Source of the DNA: Gnetum montanum
Lineage: Eukaryota > Streptophyta > Gnetopsida > Gnetales > Gnetaceae
DNA length: 64,000 bases
Reading direction: 5' to 3'
NCBI GenBank assembly: GCA_015680685.1
Contig: MNCI01034627.1
Location: forward strand, 582,257 to 646,256
Below are positions 34,618 to 47,363 of this stretch, piece after piece. Position 1 is the first letter of the stretch; each line of letters opens with the position of its first letter. A model generated the notes under the pieces. The model made no database searches, had not been told where the DNA came from, and worked only from the letters and a program-made list of their open reading frames with translations. Made by a program: the position numbers and the translations under genes.

Positions 34618-36297
34618 ATGGAAAAGACAGATTACACAAAGCCATCCATGTTTAGCAAATTCAACTTCACCTATTGGAAATCTAGAATGCAAGGATTCTT
34701 TGAATCCATGGAGCTTGAAGTATGGGAATCAATTCTAGAAGGCTACACTCCACCCTTCAAAGTTACCACCACATCAAGCCTAAAAAAAATGGTCTCAAAG
34801 GAAAAGGATAAGTTTATGTTTGATTCAAATGAAAAAAATTTATATTATGCATTAAGTAAATATGAATTTAATAGGGTATAAGGATGTAAATTAGCCAAAG
34901 AAATTTTGCAAACTTTAGAAGCTACTTATGAAGGAACCTCCAGTGTTAAGCAATCAAAATTGTTAGTTTTGCAAAGTGAATACAATAAACTCAAAATGAA
35001 AGAAGGTGAGAAAATCAAAGATTATTTTTTTAGAGCTAATAATCTTATTGTAGTAATTAGAGGAATATGGAAGGATATGCTTGAAAGTGATGTAATTATC
35101 AAAATGATTACAACTCTACAACCAGATTTTAGACTTAAGGTCACAACCATGGAGGAAATAAGAGATTTTGCAACTCTAAAATTTGAGGAACATCAAAGTA
35201 CTCTTATTGCCTATGAAAGAAATCTCATAAGTGAAGAAGCAATTCAAGAAAGACCTATTTCTCTAAAGACTACCTCCAAGGAGAATGAGATTAATGAGCA
35301 TGATGAGAAAAATGAAGATGAGATTGCTCTTCTCTCAAGGAGACTACAATGATTTCTTATAAGAAGAAACAAAGGGGCACCTCAACAATAGCAAAGACCT
35401 AATTTTTTTCAAAGGTAGAGAAAGAGGTAGAAATTTTTAAATTCTTCTAATCTAGATTTTTCTTCCATAGAAAGTTAGGTTTGTGAAGGAAGAGGCCATA
35501 TGACCTTCGAATGTCCTAGTGATCCATGTGATAGCAAGGTACAGCCAAGGAATAGATCCAAAGATGAGGAACCAAAAAAGACCAACTTTTATACAAGTTG
35601 GAATGATGGTGAGCAAACTAAAGAAGAAGCATGCAGTTCTTTCAAAAATTCACATCTTATATGCATAGCACTTACCAATGAAAACTCCTTACTTGTGGTT
35701 GAACAAGATGGTAAGTGTGATAAGAGGTATAGTAAATTTGAAGAAGAAATTTTTATTTTACATCATTTGATTAGGAAGGCAAAGAAACTAGTACTTTCTA
35801 AGTTAGATGTTATTCATGCTGAAGTGAAGGAAGAAATCTCATATATAAAAGTTGAGATTCAACAACTAACCTCTTTGAATAAGGATTGCACCAAGATTCA
35901 AGAAGAAGAAAATCAACCAAAGAATTTAGATGAAGCAACACATGAAAAAGCAAGCTCAAGCTCAAACTCAAGCATAGTAAGGTTTGATAATTTTGATCAT
36001 AAGGATAATATTTTGTTTGTGTGTAAAAATTTTGGCAATAAGAAAGCTCTTAGCTATGATGATCATAGTAGAATTAATGCTTGGTCATGTCAAAAAGGCT
36101 TAGGTAAGGAAATTGTGCTTGTACCAATAAATGAAAATGAAGGGAAGTGGAGTCTTGAAAATAATGCAAAAGGTGATCAAGAGTTCTATCACAAGGAACA
36201 TGAAAAAATAGAAACATCACACATACAATCTAATGAAAGAGAACCTAAGGATGATGAATTACTTCATGATAGAGGACCTCACCTCAAATTCCATTAA
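34618..36297 (+). pseudogene. gag: Gag-like gene of element C, nearly one frame
   Basis: One frame covers about 560 codons, broken by a TAA (34,879), a TGA (35,350) and four TAGs between 35,388 and 35,480. Residues 1-90 have FSKFNFTYWKSRMQGFFESM (Copia gag/UBN2 start) and 95-240 the central gag helices (KMKEGEKIKDYFFRANNLI). Around 35,400-35,450 the neighbouring frame reads KGREREVE and then GRNF-like residues, so a small compensated shift is likely. A knuckle VCEGRGHMTFEC (35,480) lacks its first Cys. Residues 300-560 are Lys/Glu-rich and probably coiled coil, with no known domain. No protease, integrase or RT follows. Confidence 0.75.
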
Positions 36298-36740
36298 TCT
36301 TCTCATTTTATCGGCAAGCAAGGTAAGTCAAGGTAAGTCTCTATTTCTTTGCTTGCTATTTATTAAGGTTAGTATATGAGAAATCCTACATTATTTATGT
36401 CTTAGATAAAAAATGGTGGAATAAGTGTCTAGATCATTTCTTATGTTCATAATATTGACAATATTAGTTTTGTGAGGATTTATAATAGCACTTGTCATAA
36501 TTTTCCTTGGATCTTTATCTTATAACAATTCTAGTTTGATTTCTTATTGTGCATTCATTCATGCTTAATCTAAAATCCTTTTGATGGTTTGTTTCTATGC
36601 TCATAGTCTTTGGGATGATTTTTATAAGATAAGACAAACCTCTAAAATGTTATCAATATTGCTAGTTGAAGATCTAGATACTCACATATTTAACTCAATG
36701 TTTACCTACAGTTATAGTATTTTTGGCAAGCACTCTAATC
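36298..36740 (+). other. Non-coding interior of element C, truncated
   Basis: It begins with the GGTAAGTCAAGGTAAGT block shared with B and H, then decays. The end is placed where similarity to the L-type sequence begins. Confidence 0.45.
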
Positions 36741-38653
36741 AAGTTGGTTAAGTATGGCAAGCACATGTACCATGGTCCAATCACATTGATCAAATCCATG
36801 CATCTATCAAAAGGATTCTTGATGATACATATTTTCCTTGCTATTGACCAAGCACTCTTCTAGAATTCCAGATTTCACATCCTAAGGTCAGGATCCACCA
36901 CTTGCCCACAATTCTAGTATTAGTCACTTCAACACTTGTGTGATTTCTAGCTTCCCATTGAATTTGAGCCTATTTCACTAGTGATGAATAGAGAAAAAGT
37001 AGATGGATGAATTTTTGTTGAGTAGACATTCTATTGATCAAGGCATCACTTTAAAATCATTTGGTACTCTTATATCATCATCAAATCTATAACTCACTCA
37101 TCTACCATTATCTTATCATGTGAGCATTCATAAAGCACATTAATTGATTTTTCATATATACACTAAACACACTCAAAAGAATATAAAAATCAAAATTGAT
37201 TAATCATTAATACCAAAAATAGATACATAAAAAATCATACTAAAGAAATAACTAACCAAAATTGCTAGATTTTTATTCTCAAATACATGCACACAAAACC
37301 ACATCAAAATAAACAAATAAGAAAATTAGATAATGATATATTATTTGATTCAAAAAAATGAACACAAAGATACACATCAAATAAACAAATCATACTATAC
37401 CATTGAAGCCATTACGTGGAGGACTCTTCTCCCATAATTGAGTTTAAGGTTGTTACCTTAAAACCTTCTTTTTTATCAATGTTACCAAATGGCTAAGAAG
37501 GTGATTTAGATGTCTTGTAGCATCCCAAGTGTTGAACTTATTCTTTAGAAGCATAAAATAATTTATCTCATTTCTTGGAGGATAATGGTAAAGGAGGGGA
37601 TGAACGTGAATCCTCACTAACCATTATGTTCTTCTTTCTCTTATTAAAATACTTTCATCTATGAGATGATGAATTTCATGCCATGAAAGAAGTATGATTA
37701 TTATGGTACTATCCAATGGCATATGATGATGGAAAATAATGATAGTACCTTGCATTAACAAACTAGACATGTTCCTACTATGGTTGATTTAAAATTTCCT
37801 CCTATAATTGGATAGAGAGCCATGATGGACATTTTTGAACTTGTAACTACTAAGATAGTTATGGTGGATATGGCCAATATTGATGGGATATTATATAAGG
37901 TATTTGATTTATAACCTATTGAGTTTCATGATAGAAAGGAGAATGACGTGTAAATAATTTTTATCATATAGAGGGAGCACTTCATGGTGCCATGATCCAA
38001 GGATTAGGTTGCATCCCATGTTAAAGTTATGACTAAAAAGATGAATCACAAAGATAAAGATTTTGATCATGGGAAGGCCTCTTATCCTTTGTTTTACTTT
38101 GACTAATCTTTCCTTGTGGTGTAATTTCCTTTAGATCTACTTAAAAAAATTTGTTTTTTAAATCCTTAAGACATGATTCCATCTTTTGATTTACCAAATT
38201 CCAAAATTTTATCAAAAAGATTTGCTAACGTTCTTTTTTAGTTCTTATGCTTTCTTGCACAATGGCTTCAACAACATCAAAAGTTTGAATCTTATATTCA
38301 ACATTTTTTACATCTTTCTAACATTTGGAATTTACTTTGACTTCCTTTACATTGACATGCTTATGTCATTCACCTTCTAATTTAGTCATAACATTTAACA
38401 TAGTTGTAATTTGAGCCACTAACCTCTAATAGAGATTATCCATGACATAAATGTCCATCCTTTCATGTGTTTAGAACTATAGTTATTCTATTGGGTGCAT
38501 TAAATGGTTTTTTTTTGTTAAATCCATGATCTAGACATTAATTGAACATAAAATTTTACTATTCTATGGTCACATCCAATGATTCATTGGTATCCTTCTT
38601 TCATCTTGCTATCTTATTTCTAAGGTTTATAACTTGGACATAAGATTGAAATC
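36740..38653 (-). pseudogene. L-like interior remnant
   Basis: Parallel to 23,830-25,410: shared blocks include TCACTAGTGATGAATAGAG (24,030; 36,977), GTGAGCATTCATAAAGCA and GTGGATATGGC-AATATTG (24,769; 37,862). No open frame. The similarity ends exactly where E's LTR starts, so E inserted into this copy. Confidence 0.6.
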
Positions 38654-39463
38654 TAATGAGTGGCAAGGTACCCCTACACTCAATCATACGAATACAAGTG
38701 TTTCATGCATGATGTAGTCAAACTCCAAGGACCAAGTGCTTATGCGCCTTAATGGAACACTTAGGGTTGATCAATCATTGTCTTTCCAAACTTACTTGTA
38801 TTGTCGCAGTTGTATGGTTAAGTAAGCTTGAGGTATATGATTTTTATAGCTTTTGTATTTTTTTTATGTCTTCTGCTAATAAAGGAGAGGAAGAGAGAAC
38901 TAAGTGGCTAACTTACATTAACTATTCATTAACTAAGTTCTAAATGTTCCTAACACCAGTATCTGTTCCCACTTGCCGTACACATCCTAAACTAGTGCAA
39001 CGCTGCTGGGATTACCAAACACTAATCATTACTGGGTTACCAAGCACTATACACATGCTTAAAGAGATCATACTAAGTGTATTTAACTAATGGGGTTGAA
39101 GGTTGAGAGAGATATTAATTAACTAGGAAAGCGTTAAATAATCATTAATTACCAATTAGCTTAATCTGTATGCTACAAGGTTTATCATAAAGTTCATATT
39201 TATTTCTGTACACAAAATTGTGCTCAGGTACAAATCGCTCGAATAAATATCCATTCACTCTATGACTCCTACTACGGGCACACAGAAATAATTCTAACTC
39301 TGGAATGACAAAATTGCAAGAGTCTGGCTAAGGGTCTAAATCTAATTATTTTGGAACCAAGGGTGCCATCTTTTATTTATAGAAGATGAGGCAAGGCACG
39401 ATATCGCATGGTGGATGTGATATCGCATACACGATATCGTGTACGTGATATCACGGTTCATCA
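38654..39463 (-). repeat. 3' LTR of element E
   Basis: 810 bp, starting TAATGAGTGGCAAGGTACCCC and ending GTTCATCA. It is closer to P than A is. Near the TATA box (minus strand, about 39,372-39,380) lie two adjacent palindromes, CACGATATCGTG and CGTGATATCACG (about 39,430-39,456), each internally perfect but different from P's GCGATATCGC. Confidence 0.8.
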
Positions 39464-40705
39464 TACCCCCATGACTGAATGAAAACTCTTCCTCAAGTTC
39501 CTTACAAAATATTGGAAAGGTATGAGATTATTAACTTGAATGACAACTAATGGTGATTGGGATGACATGTGAATGGATCAACATTACAATACATGACAAC
39601 ATTAGTGTTCATGACTACAAGAGTGAACACTATACATAATTGACATCTAGCCTTATTTGACAGCTGAGAGAGAAGAGAGAGAGAGAGAAAAGGAGAAGAC
39701 GTGTTGCTACTAATGCCAATATTGCACCTTCCGTTGTCCATCCATAGTCGTGCCATCAATCTTATTCCTTACATAATCATTCCAGCACCAGTCCATCCTA
39801 AGTGTTTCCTCCAGGTCCAATCCATTGCTGTATGATTGTCATCTACACACACAACACAGTTACATATGAGCAAGGATAAGTAAATCACAATATAGTTGAT
39901 ACCTTGCCTCGGTGTAAGATCCATTGGCTGAGTTGTGATATGGCTAATACGGATTCTAGAGATATAACACTGCTGACTATCCAAGGTGTAGGGGTTAGGA
40001 AAATTGAAAAAATTAGACCAGGGCCTCCATGACTAAGAGTGATCCTCCTATAGCAATAGAATAGAAAAAGATAAGGAATAAGAAATATGGAGAAAAAGAA
40101 ACAACAATAATATCGATAAAATAGATGTCAGAGATGAGAATGAAACAAAAAAATGTTGATTGCAGAAATGTTTAAGGGAAAGAAGTTAACTGATGCACCA
40201 AATAGGAATGCTAGTGGGTCCTCCCCAAAGTAGGCTCATGCCCTTTATGCCCTGACAAACCCACATTCAAAGAGTCCATAGGCTTTGGAAATGTTTTTTG
40301 GAAGTAAGAGTTAAAGACTTAACCACAAGAATCCACCAAAGAGAAAACAATGCATCAACCAAAATAGAGACTCCTGATACATCCAACAATGAAGTGGGAT
40401 ATGGAGAAAAAATGATGCGAAGAAGAGAATGAAATGGAGTCCTAAGAACAAGGTGGTGTACAGCCCCCTGTGTATTTATGGTTAATGTGACTAAGTAGAT
40501 CTCATTCCAAATCCAGCCTTAAATAATCCACAACCAATGACTTTGCATTAATACACTTGGCCAATCCATCCACTTGAAGTAACAAGAATGCTTCCGCCAA
40601 AGATTCAACACCATTCTGAGGAAAATGAGAAAGGGAGAAGTAGGAAGCAAGAAAGGGCCTTAGTTAAAGGGAATACATTTTTTTAGTTCCATAACTAGTG
40701 CTAGT
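39464..40705 (-). other. 3' interior of element E, non-coding
   Basis: Matches A's 3' interior, including GTGGGTCCTCCCCAAAGTAG (40,210). Contains a short GA microsatellite (39,666-39,689). No coding domain seen. Confidence 0.55.
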
Positions 40706-41951
40706 TGAAACACCACTAATTTTGGCCTAGCACTTTTAGACAAGAATTAAGCTAAGTCATGCTGCTGTCCAACATGAGTATAGCGTGATCAAACTTGGAG
40801 GCCTCCAAAACAGCCCCCGATGGCCCATGATTCAACAGGCAAGGTCCCCTCGGGGCCCACAGGTGACTACACCAACTTCCAGCATCCAGAATCAAAAGTT
40901 TCAGGTTCAAAACATTTGGTTTTGGCTAAGTACACTTTGGTTACTTTTTCAGATGCTGCACAACGTAAAGATTAACGTCACCAATTTTTAGAGCCCCAAA
41001 ACTAAGTCAAAATGACTTGATTTCAAGGGTGCAAGTCATCCTTAGGGTCCACTATTGATAACTATGGGTCCCAACCTTTAGAAATTCTAGATTTTAGCTC
41101 AAAATTACAAGTTTTGGAGGTCACACTACAAGTCACACTGGATGCTAGAAAAGCGAGGCAGAGTTAATCCTCCTTGATTTTCTTTGTAAATTTTTATCAT
41201 TTGAGGGCTTGTCTAAATTATTTGTATTTTCATGGGCTTGAATGACCCACATGTTGTGAGATACATTGAATCTAGTCAAAGAAGACAAATATCTAGCACA
41301 CATCCAACTTGTGCACAACTATCTAACACAGATACATTGAACCTGGTCAAAGAATGCAACTGTCCAACACCCATCCCAACCCTATAAATACCCTATCAAT
41401 TCTCATAAACTGGGAGGCAAAAATTAGAGAGATTGGCAACTCTAAAGAAGGATAGAATTTGCAATCCTTGGGCGCTCAGCAAACTTGATTGTTGGCTTCC
41501 AAGTATTTCTCACGTTTATCCCATTTCATCATCACATCATCGCGTCATATCATCCACATGTGTGCAACTACACTTTGATCGGTGCATATTTCTGTTTAAG
41601 AAATACAATACAATTTCATTATTGCCTTCCATTTACATTATTTACTTCGGTTTATGCTTTGTTTACAATATAGCTCTATTTACACTTTATTTAAAATTCA
41701 ATACGCTCTATTTACATTTCATATTGTTGTTTGCATTCCATTTACATCCTGTTTACGATAACCCTAGCGCTAGCCGTAGCTTATGTTGGGGAAGTCCTTG
41801 GTTGATCTACGTGCAGACCATCCAAGGCACTCTACCTTCGTTTACTTTTCCAGCTTACCCTTGGGCAAAGGCAAGGTCAACTATGTCTGCCCGACGATCT
41901 CTCGGTGTTTGTTTCCCTTCCAGCCTTACACCGACGATTTAGGTCAGTACA
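40706..41951 (+). repeat. 5' LTR of element F
   Basis: The right end CAGTACA followed by GTTTT and the PBS parallels G (CGTTACA, GTTTTT, PBS). The left end TGAAACACC is placed where similarity to E stops. TATA box TATAAATA at 41,383-41,390. Just upstream is a roughly 70 bp tandem duplication (about 41,262 and 41,332) around ACATTGAAYCTRGTCAAAGAA. Confidence 0.65.
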
Positions 41952-41956
41952 GTTTT

Positions 41957-41974
41957 TGACACTAGAAGGAGGGC
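41957..41974 (+). other. tRNA-Asn PBS of element F (mutated)
   Basis: TGACACTAGAAGGAGGGC equals the complement of the plant tRNA-Asn 3' end (TGGCGCTAGAAGGAGGGC) with two G-to-A changes. tRNA-Asn priming is known for Tat elements. Confidence 0.8.
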
Positions 41975-42142
41975 CTACTCGCTTGTTGTTATTGGTCAAA
42001 ACTTCACTACCTATCAAAACTCATCCATCTTGCCCATTTGAGTCTCCTTGTCCTTGTTGATCACACTGATCTTGTATCACGCCACGCTACAACTTCTTGC
42101 GATCCAACTCCATTCATCTACCCTAGTCCATTCATGGTTATC

Positions 42143-45100
42143 ATGGAATATCCCTAAGCCAACCTAGTAACACTACCGATTGCTGACTTTGGGGCCAAAG
42201 CTTCAAACCCCGTGACTACTACAGAATCCATAACCATTATTGAACACATAAATCCTCAAGGCCCTACACACCAATCCCTCAAGCTACAGTGCAAAGGCCC
42301 TATTCATGCGACTCTTACACCTGAACAGTATAATTTTATCTGTGTCAAAATCCAAGCCAACCTACCCATTGATCATGTAGAGAGGGAAGCTAAGCGAGAA
42401 TATGAATTCATCCACAAAGGAGAACATGAGTTTATCCCTTCTACATTTTACATAATCCCACTATCTGAAAACCATCATAAACTCATATCCAGCTTCTTAT
42501 GGCTAGAAGTCAAGCCTTACAACTACCTCCCATAGAGCCTCAAGATGAAGAAGATGACTTTGTAGCCCAATCTAAACATGGAGAATCATACCACACCGTT
42601 AGGCCCCATGCCCACACAAACCCATTATCCCATCCTTTATTGGAAGAAACTGTGTTTCCTTCTTCATCTACAAACACTCAAGCACATGTTCCCCATTCCA
42701 TTCCTATCTTCTCCATGCTCAATAACATTCACTCTAATGCATCCACTTCCATCATTCCTCCACCAGTGCAGTCCCAAAAACTCCTCCAAACTAACGTAGG
42801 GTCAATCTTCCAACCTCAAGTAATTGGAATACTGTCAATCATACCAGCTTCCACATCCATCCATTACATACCCCAGGTACAGATTTATGGGGCACCATTG
42901 ATTACTCCAACCCAACATGTGCAAGGTGTTACCTCACAACCTGTAACTGGGCAGTGGGCTCCACCGTTGGTCTCAGTCCCGAATACCATCCCACCATAAC
43001 AAATGTTAGCCTAAAAACCTACCCTTCCACAAATAATGTAATAATTAAACCATTATCATCCACAATCCACTGGTTTGCCTACCACCCAAGAATGGGCAGA
43101 CACATAAAAAATGATGCACTCATTGGCAGAAGAATTAAAATGCCTTAAAACTTTCAATAATGAGGAAGTCAAGGTACTAGATTTCTTTTAAGATGACCCA
43201 ATTGACCCCTCAGTTCCACCCTTGACCTTGCCAAAAGGAGTCTCATTACCTCAATTAACCAAGTACAATGGAGAAGGGGACCCAAATGCCCACCTAGTGA
43301 CATTTAGAACTGAAAGCCTTTTACTTCAAGCATGGCCTCATGTAATTTTGTGAGTGTTTGCAATCTCCTTAACTGAAAAAGCCTTAGACTAGTACCGATC
43401 TTTACCTCGTAGCTATATATCTTCTTTAGAGAGTTTTTTGCATTAATTTGTCACCCGTTTCAAGTACAATTTGAAACCTAAAGCCACATTAGATGGCTTG
43501 ATCCAAGTTAAACAAGCACCATTAGAGCCAGTGTAGAAATTTATCCAAAGGTGGAGTGCAGACTTAAACAAACTTCACGAACCTATCCCTAAAACATATT
43601 TACTCACCATCCTTAAGTCAGCCGTGAATGAATTTATTAAGTCAAAACTTTACTGCTTGAAAGGCCACACATTGAGCCAAGCATTCATACAAATCAAAGA
43701 CATAGAAGAAGCAGCACCAACAAGTAATGACCCAACCTACTCAACCATTAGGAGCCAATACATGAGGAAAGATAAATCCAAAACAATGGTAGCAGTAGTG
43801 GCTGAAGGAAAATAACCCGCTATCCCAAACAACTATGAAAGAACGACACCCACTCATACACCTGGAAATTCCTCAAATAGAAACAACAACACAGGTCATG
43901 CCCGTACCTTTGAAAGGAAAGACCCTGCTCAATACACGCCATTGCCCATGAAGCCTTCACAACTGCTTGATCAACTTCTAAAGGCTGGGCTAATTCAACA
44001 CAAACAAATGTCTCCTGCGGCCTCACAAAGACATGATTGCTTTTGCGAATTGGCCAAAAATTCAGCTTTAGCAATAGCCAACAAACCTCCCATACCAAAA
44101 GGCTTTAGGTTGGATAGGATTTGTGAATATCACCAATGGTGTGTTCATGGGACTAATTACTGCTTTACGTTGAAATAAGACATACAACGCATGATAGATG
44201 GGGGTGAAGTAGTGTTTGATGAAACAAACCCGGTAAGGCCTCAAAACCAATCCATGGGGGTCTACAACGATCCTGTCAATACAAAAATCAACGATACCCC
44301 ATATGTGATTAATACTGTCCATGTGGAAGACAGAAAAGACGTTCCTCGAAAGCCTTTTGTGATTTGCGGGCATTCAGAAAAGACACCTACCTCAATATAT
44401 CCTCAAACCCCTTTTACCATGTGCACATTCCCCACACCATCAAAACCATTCATCATCCACATACCTCCTTCGATTGCCACCACAACAAACATACCATCTA
44501 AAAACTGACCCATTCCCTTTGTGGTCTAGGTGCCAAAACACCTTGGCACACAATCCACCTCCACTTCCTGAAGACCTTTGCAAGAACATCTTGTCGATAG
44601 GCTAATAAGAGAGCGCTTGGAAAAAGAAAAAAGAGAGTGCATGGAGAGAGAAAATCATGGATATGAATTAGGACTGCCAAAGCCTACACTGCTAAACACC
44701 ATCCCCATGAGTCTATCAATTAATGAGCCTAGTACAAGTCATCAAAACAAATATGAAGTCACGAGTCATATCCCAAACTCAGCATCCTCAGCTACTAACA
44801 TAAAAACCCCTCCACGAGAAATACAAATGCTGGGTCAAATGGACCAAATCTCTATGGATAAGAATGTCCCAAACGGTAAAGACCTAGCAAATGCATTGAC
44901 CCAGGTCACATAAGCCTTAAAACAAAAGAATACTTCTTTAAGTTTGTATGACCTAGTAATGACTTCACCAGTACATCGAGAGGCTCTCGTACGAATGCTA
45001 ACTTCAATTCTTGTTAGTGAGGATCTTCCTGCAGATGAACCATCCATTTATGTAGTATTATCCCCACAATTTTAGGAATTGAAGACCACATCCTTAGAGT

Positions 45101-45803
45101 TCTGCGTTAAGGACATTAAGCTAGATGAGAAAACAAGGGAAATTACTACGGCCCCTATGTTCATAAGAATATAGGTTGATCATTTCAAAATACGTAGGAT
45201 GCATGTCGATGATGGTGCAGCAACAAATGTAATATCTTTTTCTATCATCGAAAAATTGGGACTCACTGAACAAGTACAGCCCACAAAAACCTCTTTCTTG
45301 AGATCTTTCAGTGGTTCCCGTGTGGGAGTGAAAGGCATGGTTACCTTAGATTTCATAGCAGGTAACCAATTCCCTACATCGGCTGAAGTCATAGTGGTTG
45401 ATGAAATTCCAAGGTTTAATTTGATCCTAGAACATCCTTGGCTAGCTCAACTTAAAGCTGTATCTTCACCAATCCATTAGGAGATCCACCTACCTTACGA
45501 GGGAGGTGAGATCATCATACATGGGGATACAACAGCATCGATCACTTTCTCATACCTTGAGGTAGGTCAAGGGTTAGAAATTAAGTTTGTTAAGCCTAAA
45601 CAAGAAACCATGAACATACATCAGAATGTGAACCCAACGTTGACTCACAATCCAACTAGCACTGAAGAAACACAAGAAGACACAAACACGGGAGCCATTC
45701 CTGCTGATGTTTCTTGGTCAGAACTACCCTTTGATATCACCAATGAAGGGGAAGGTGAATATAAAATCATACCCATACACCTAGCCCCACATGTTAAGTT
45801 ATA
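42143..45803 (+). pseudogene. gag-pro: Gag-protease pseudogene of element F
   Basis: The start at 42,143 is chosen because it matches G's gag start and is followed by aligned sequence. From 42,499 the gag-protease reads in one frame to 45,803 with one shift near 42,498 and a number of stops, many of them CAG/CAA to TAG/TAA against G. Pro-rich N-terminal region (42,600-42,980), gag domain (43,180-43,800, with YNGEGDPNAHLVTFRTESLL), degraded knuckle CEYHQWCVHGTNYC (44,130) and aspartic protease with DDGAATNVIS (45,205) and FNLILEHPWLAQL (45,415). The frame ends at the point where array 1 begins. Confidence 0.8.
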
Positions 45804-45844
45804 AAAGATCAATAGGCAACTCAACAACTAGAACGAATGAGATG

Positions 45845-46095
45845 AACTATCTGAAATGACATTAAACTACGAACTGTCCAAAATGATGTTAAACTATGAA
45901 CTGTCTGAAATGACGTTAAACTACAACACGTTTGCAATGATATTAAACTAGCCACAATCAGAAATGGCCGGTTCCATTTAAAAATTATTGAAAATGTTAC
46001 TACCTTTGTCCCACCATGACATAAAACTGGTAATCCTTTTTTTAACAACAGATGCAACAGTCCATCAAGACTTTAAACTAATGTACCAAGCCTAA
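45845..46095 (+). repeat. Repeat array 1 of F (AAACTA-core units)
   Basis: At least three clear 27-base units of the form GAACTRTCYRAAATGAYRTTAAACTAY and several degenerate ones to about 46,095. The core GAY..TTAAACTA is the complement of the AGTTTTA.GTC core in G's array at 50.4-50.9 kb. Confidence 0.75.
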
Positions 46096-46859
46096 AATGG
46101 CTTTAAACTAGAGCCAACAAATTATAGATTTACAAACTTCCATCATCTTACATTGAATTTTCACTTACAGGTTACAACTTACGATTTAGATTCTTGCATG
46201 GTCGTTGCTTTCTTTTCCAAGTATTTACCTTACATCTTGCTTTACACTTTAGAAATTTATGTTACATTTAGTTGCATACATATACTCTAGAAAACAAAGA
46301 AAAACTATAAAAAATATGAAAAATGACAAAAATATTTACATAGAACATCAAGGTAACGAAGGAATGCAACCATTTTATACCATAATTGAATTTAGGCCAT
46401 TACATCAATCTTTATACATTCCATCAAACATCCAAAAACACTTAACGACTTAAAAGCTCATGGATGGGGTTGATCTCCAAGATCCTCTTCATCATCCGCC
46501 CCTGCTCCACTGGGGCCAGCTCCATCATTAACATGTCCCTACAAATAGAAAACAGAAAATAGAACAAAACAGTTAAGGGCAACAAACACTTGAAAATTTC
46601 ACAAAATTTTAAAATCTCTGCGACCTTATTGTCTATTTGAAAATTTAAGTATAAGAATTTGAAAATTTTAAAATAGTGCAAATGGCAAGTCAACATCCGG
46701 CTCAGAACAGCCTAAAACTATCACTTTTTTGCATTGCTTTTCTTTCATTCATATATTCCAAATCTATGTACAATAGGTGTCACTTGATATTGTTTTTCTT
46801 CCTAGTTTATTTTTTGTAGGATCATGCATGTAGCATCACACTTTACAAAAGCAAGGTAA
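46096..46859 (+). other. Post-protease segment of F with possible splice signals
   Basis: AT-rich and without sense-strand domains. It includes the antisense exon relic (listed separately). I see no other structure. Confidence 0.35.
46452..46538 (-). pseudogene. Relic last exon of an antisense gene in F
   Basis: On the minus strand a pyrimidine-rich acceptor (TTTTCTATTTGTAG) at 46,539 is followed in phase 0 by about 28 acidic, Gly-rich codons (GHVNDGAG, then ADDEEDLGDQPHP) and a stop. G's antisense gene also ends with a phase-0 acidic last exon and lies at the same place, just after gag-protease and a repeat motif. The upstream exons are missing: array 2 follows at 46,860. The length differs from G's last exon, so the homology is suggested, not shown. 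Confidence 0.4.
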
Positions 46860-47290
46860 GTATTAGTCCACTATGACTATAAACGGGCATAGAACAGTCT
46901 TGGCTCATGACTTAAAACTAATACCACAGAACAGTCCTGGATCATGACTTAAAATTGATACCACAGAATAGTCTTGGATCATGACTTAAAACTGATACCA
47001 CAGAACAATCCTGGATCATGACTTAAAACTAATACCATAGAGTAGTCCTAGATTATGACTTAAAACTGATACCACAAAGTTCTATCCAGTATGACACTAA
47101 ACTGCTACATCCGTCCGCCATGACATGAAACTAGCATCTAGAGTCCACTAAGACCATAAACTAGTTTGCCTTTTCACAGTCTGCTATGACTATAAACTAG
47201 AAATTCATCATCCACTACGATGCTAAACTAGCATTGTCCAAGGTGTTATGACATGAAACTAATCCACAACAGTCCGCTAAGACTGTAAAC
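46860..47290 (+). repeat. Repeat array 2 of F
   Basis: A run of five or more 46-48 base units (ACAGTCCTGGATCATGACTTAAAACT and variants) from 46,880 to 47,075, then looser units of the form GTCCGCYATGAC.T.AAACTAGC to 47,290. The shared core is again GAC then 3-5 bases then AAACT. Confidence 0.8.
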
Positions 47291-47363
47291 TAGCGACATC
47301 ATCGATGACCAGGCAAAAACTTAAAAAGATGTGTCGCTGCAATCGGCTTTAGCATGGATAAAC

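Larger units (their letters stand above)
33320..36740 (+). mobile_element. Element C: gag-only Copia-type element, 3' LTR missing
   Basis: 5' LTR (33,320-34,560), PBS, gag gene (34,618-36,297) and about 440 bases of non-coding interior. Sequence related to element L then takes over near 36,740 and no 3' LTR is seen. Same family as B and H. The 5' boundary is approximate. Confidence 0.7.
38654..40705 (-). mobile_element. Element E: 3' end of an Athila-like element
   Basis: Minus strand: 3' LTR (38,654-39,463), purine tract complement TACCCCCATGACTG, and 3' interior to 40,705, colinear with A's 3' end. Similarity stops at CATAACTAGTGCT, where element F's LTR begins. The rest of E is not in the window. 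Confidence 0.75.
40706..47290 (+). mobile_element. Element F: Tat-like element lacking pol
   Basis: Plus strand: 5' LTR (40,706-41,951), tRNA-Asn PBS (41,957), gag-protease (42,143-45,803), repeat array 1 (45,845), an antisense exon relic (46,538-46,452) and repeat array 2 (46,860-47,290). There is no RT, RNase H or integrase, and no 3' LTR before G-type sequence starts at 47,364. It is either a deletion derivative of a G-like element or truncated by later rearrangement. Confidence 0.7.

Noticed and set aside
41433-41942. A host protein of 169 residues upstream of F's gag
   Set aside because: It lies wholly inside F's LTR downstream of the TATA box and has no domain; most likely chance openness of LTR sequence.
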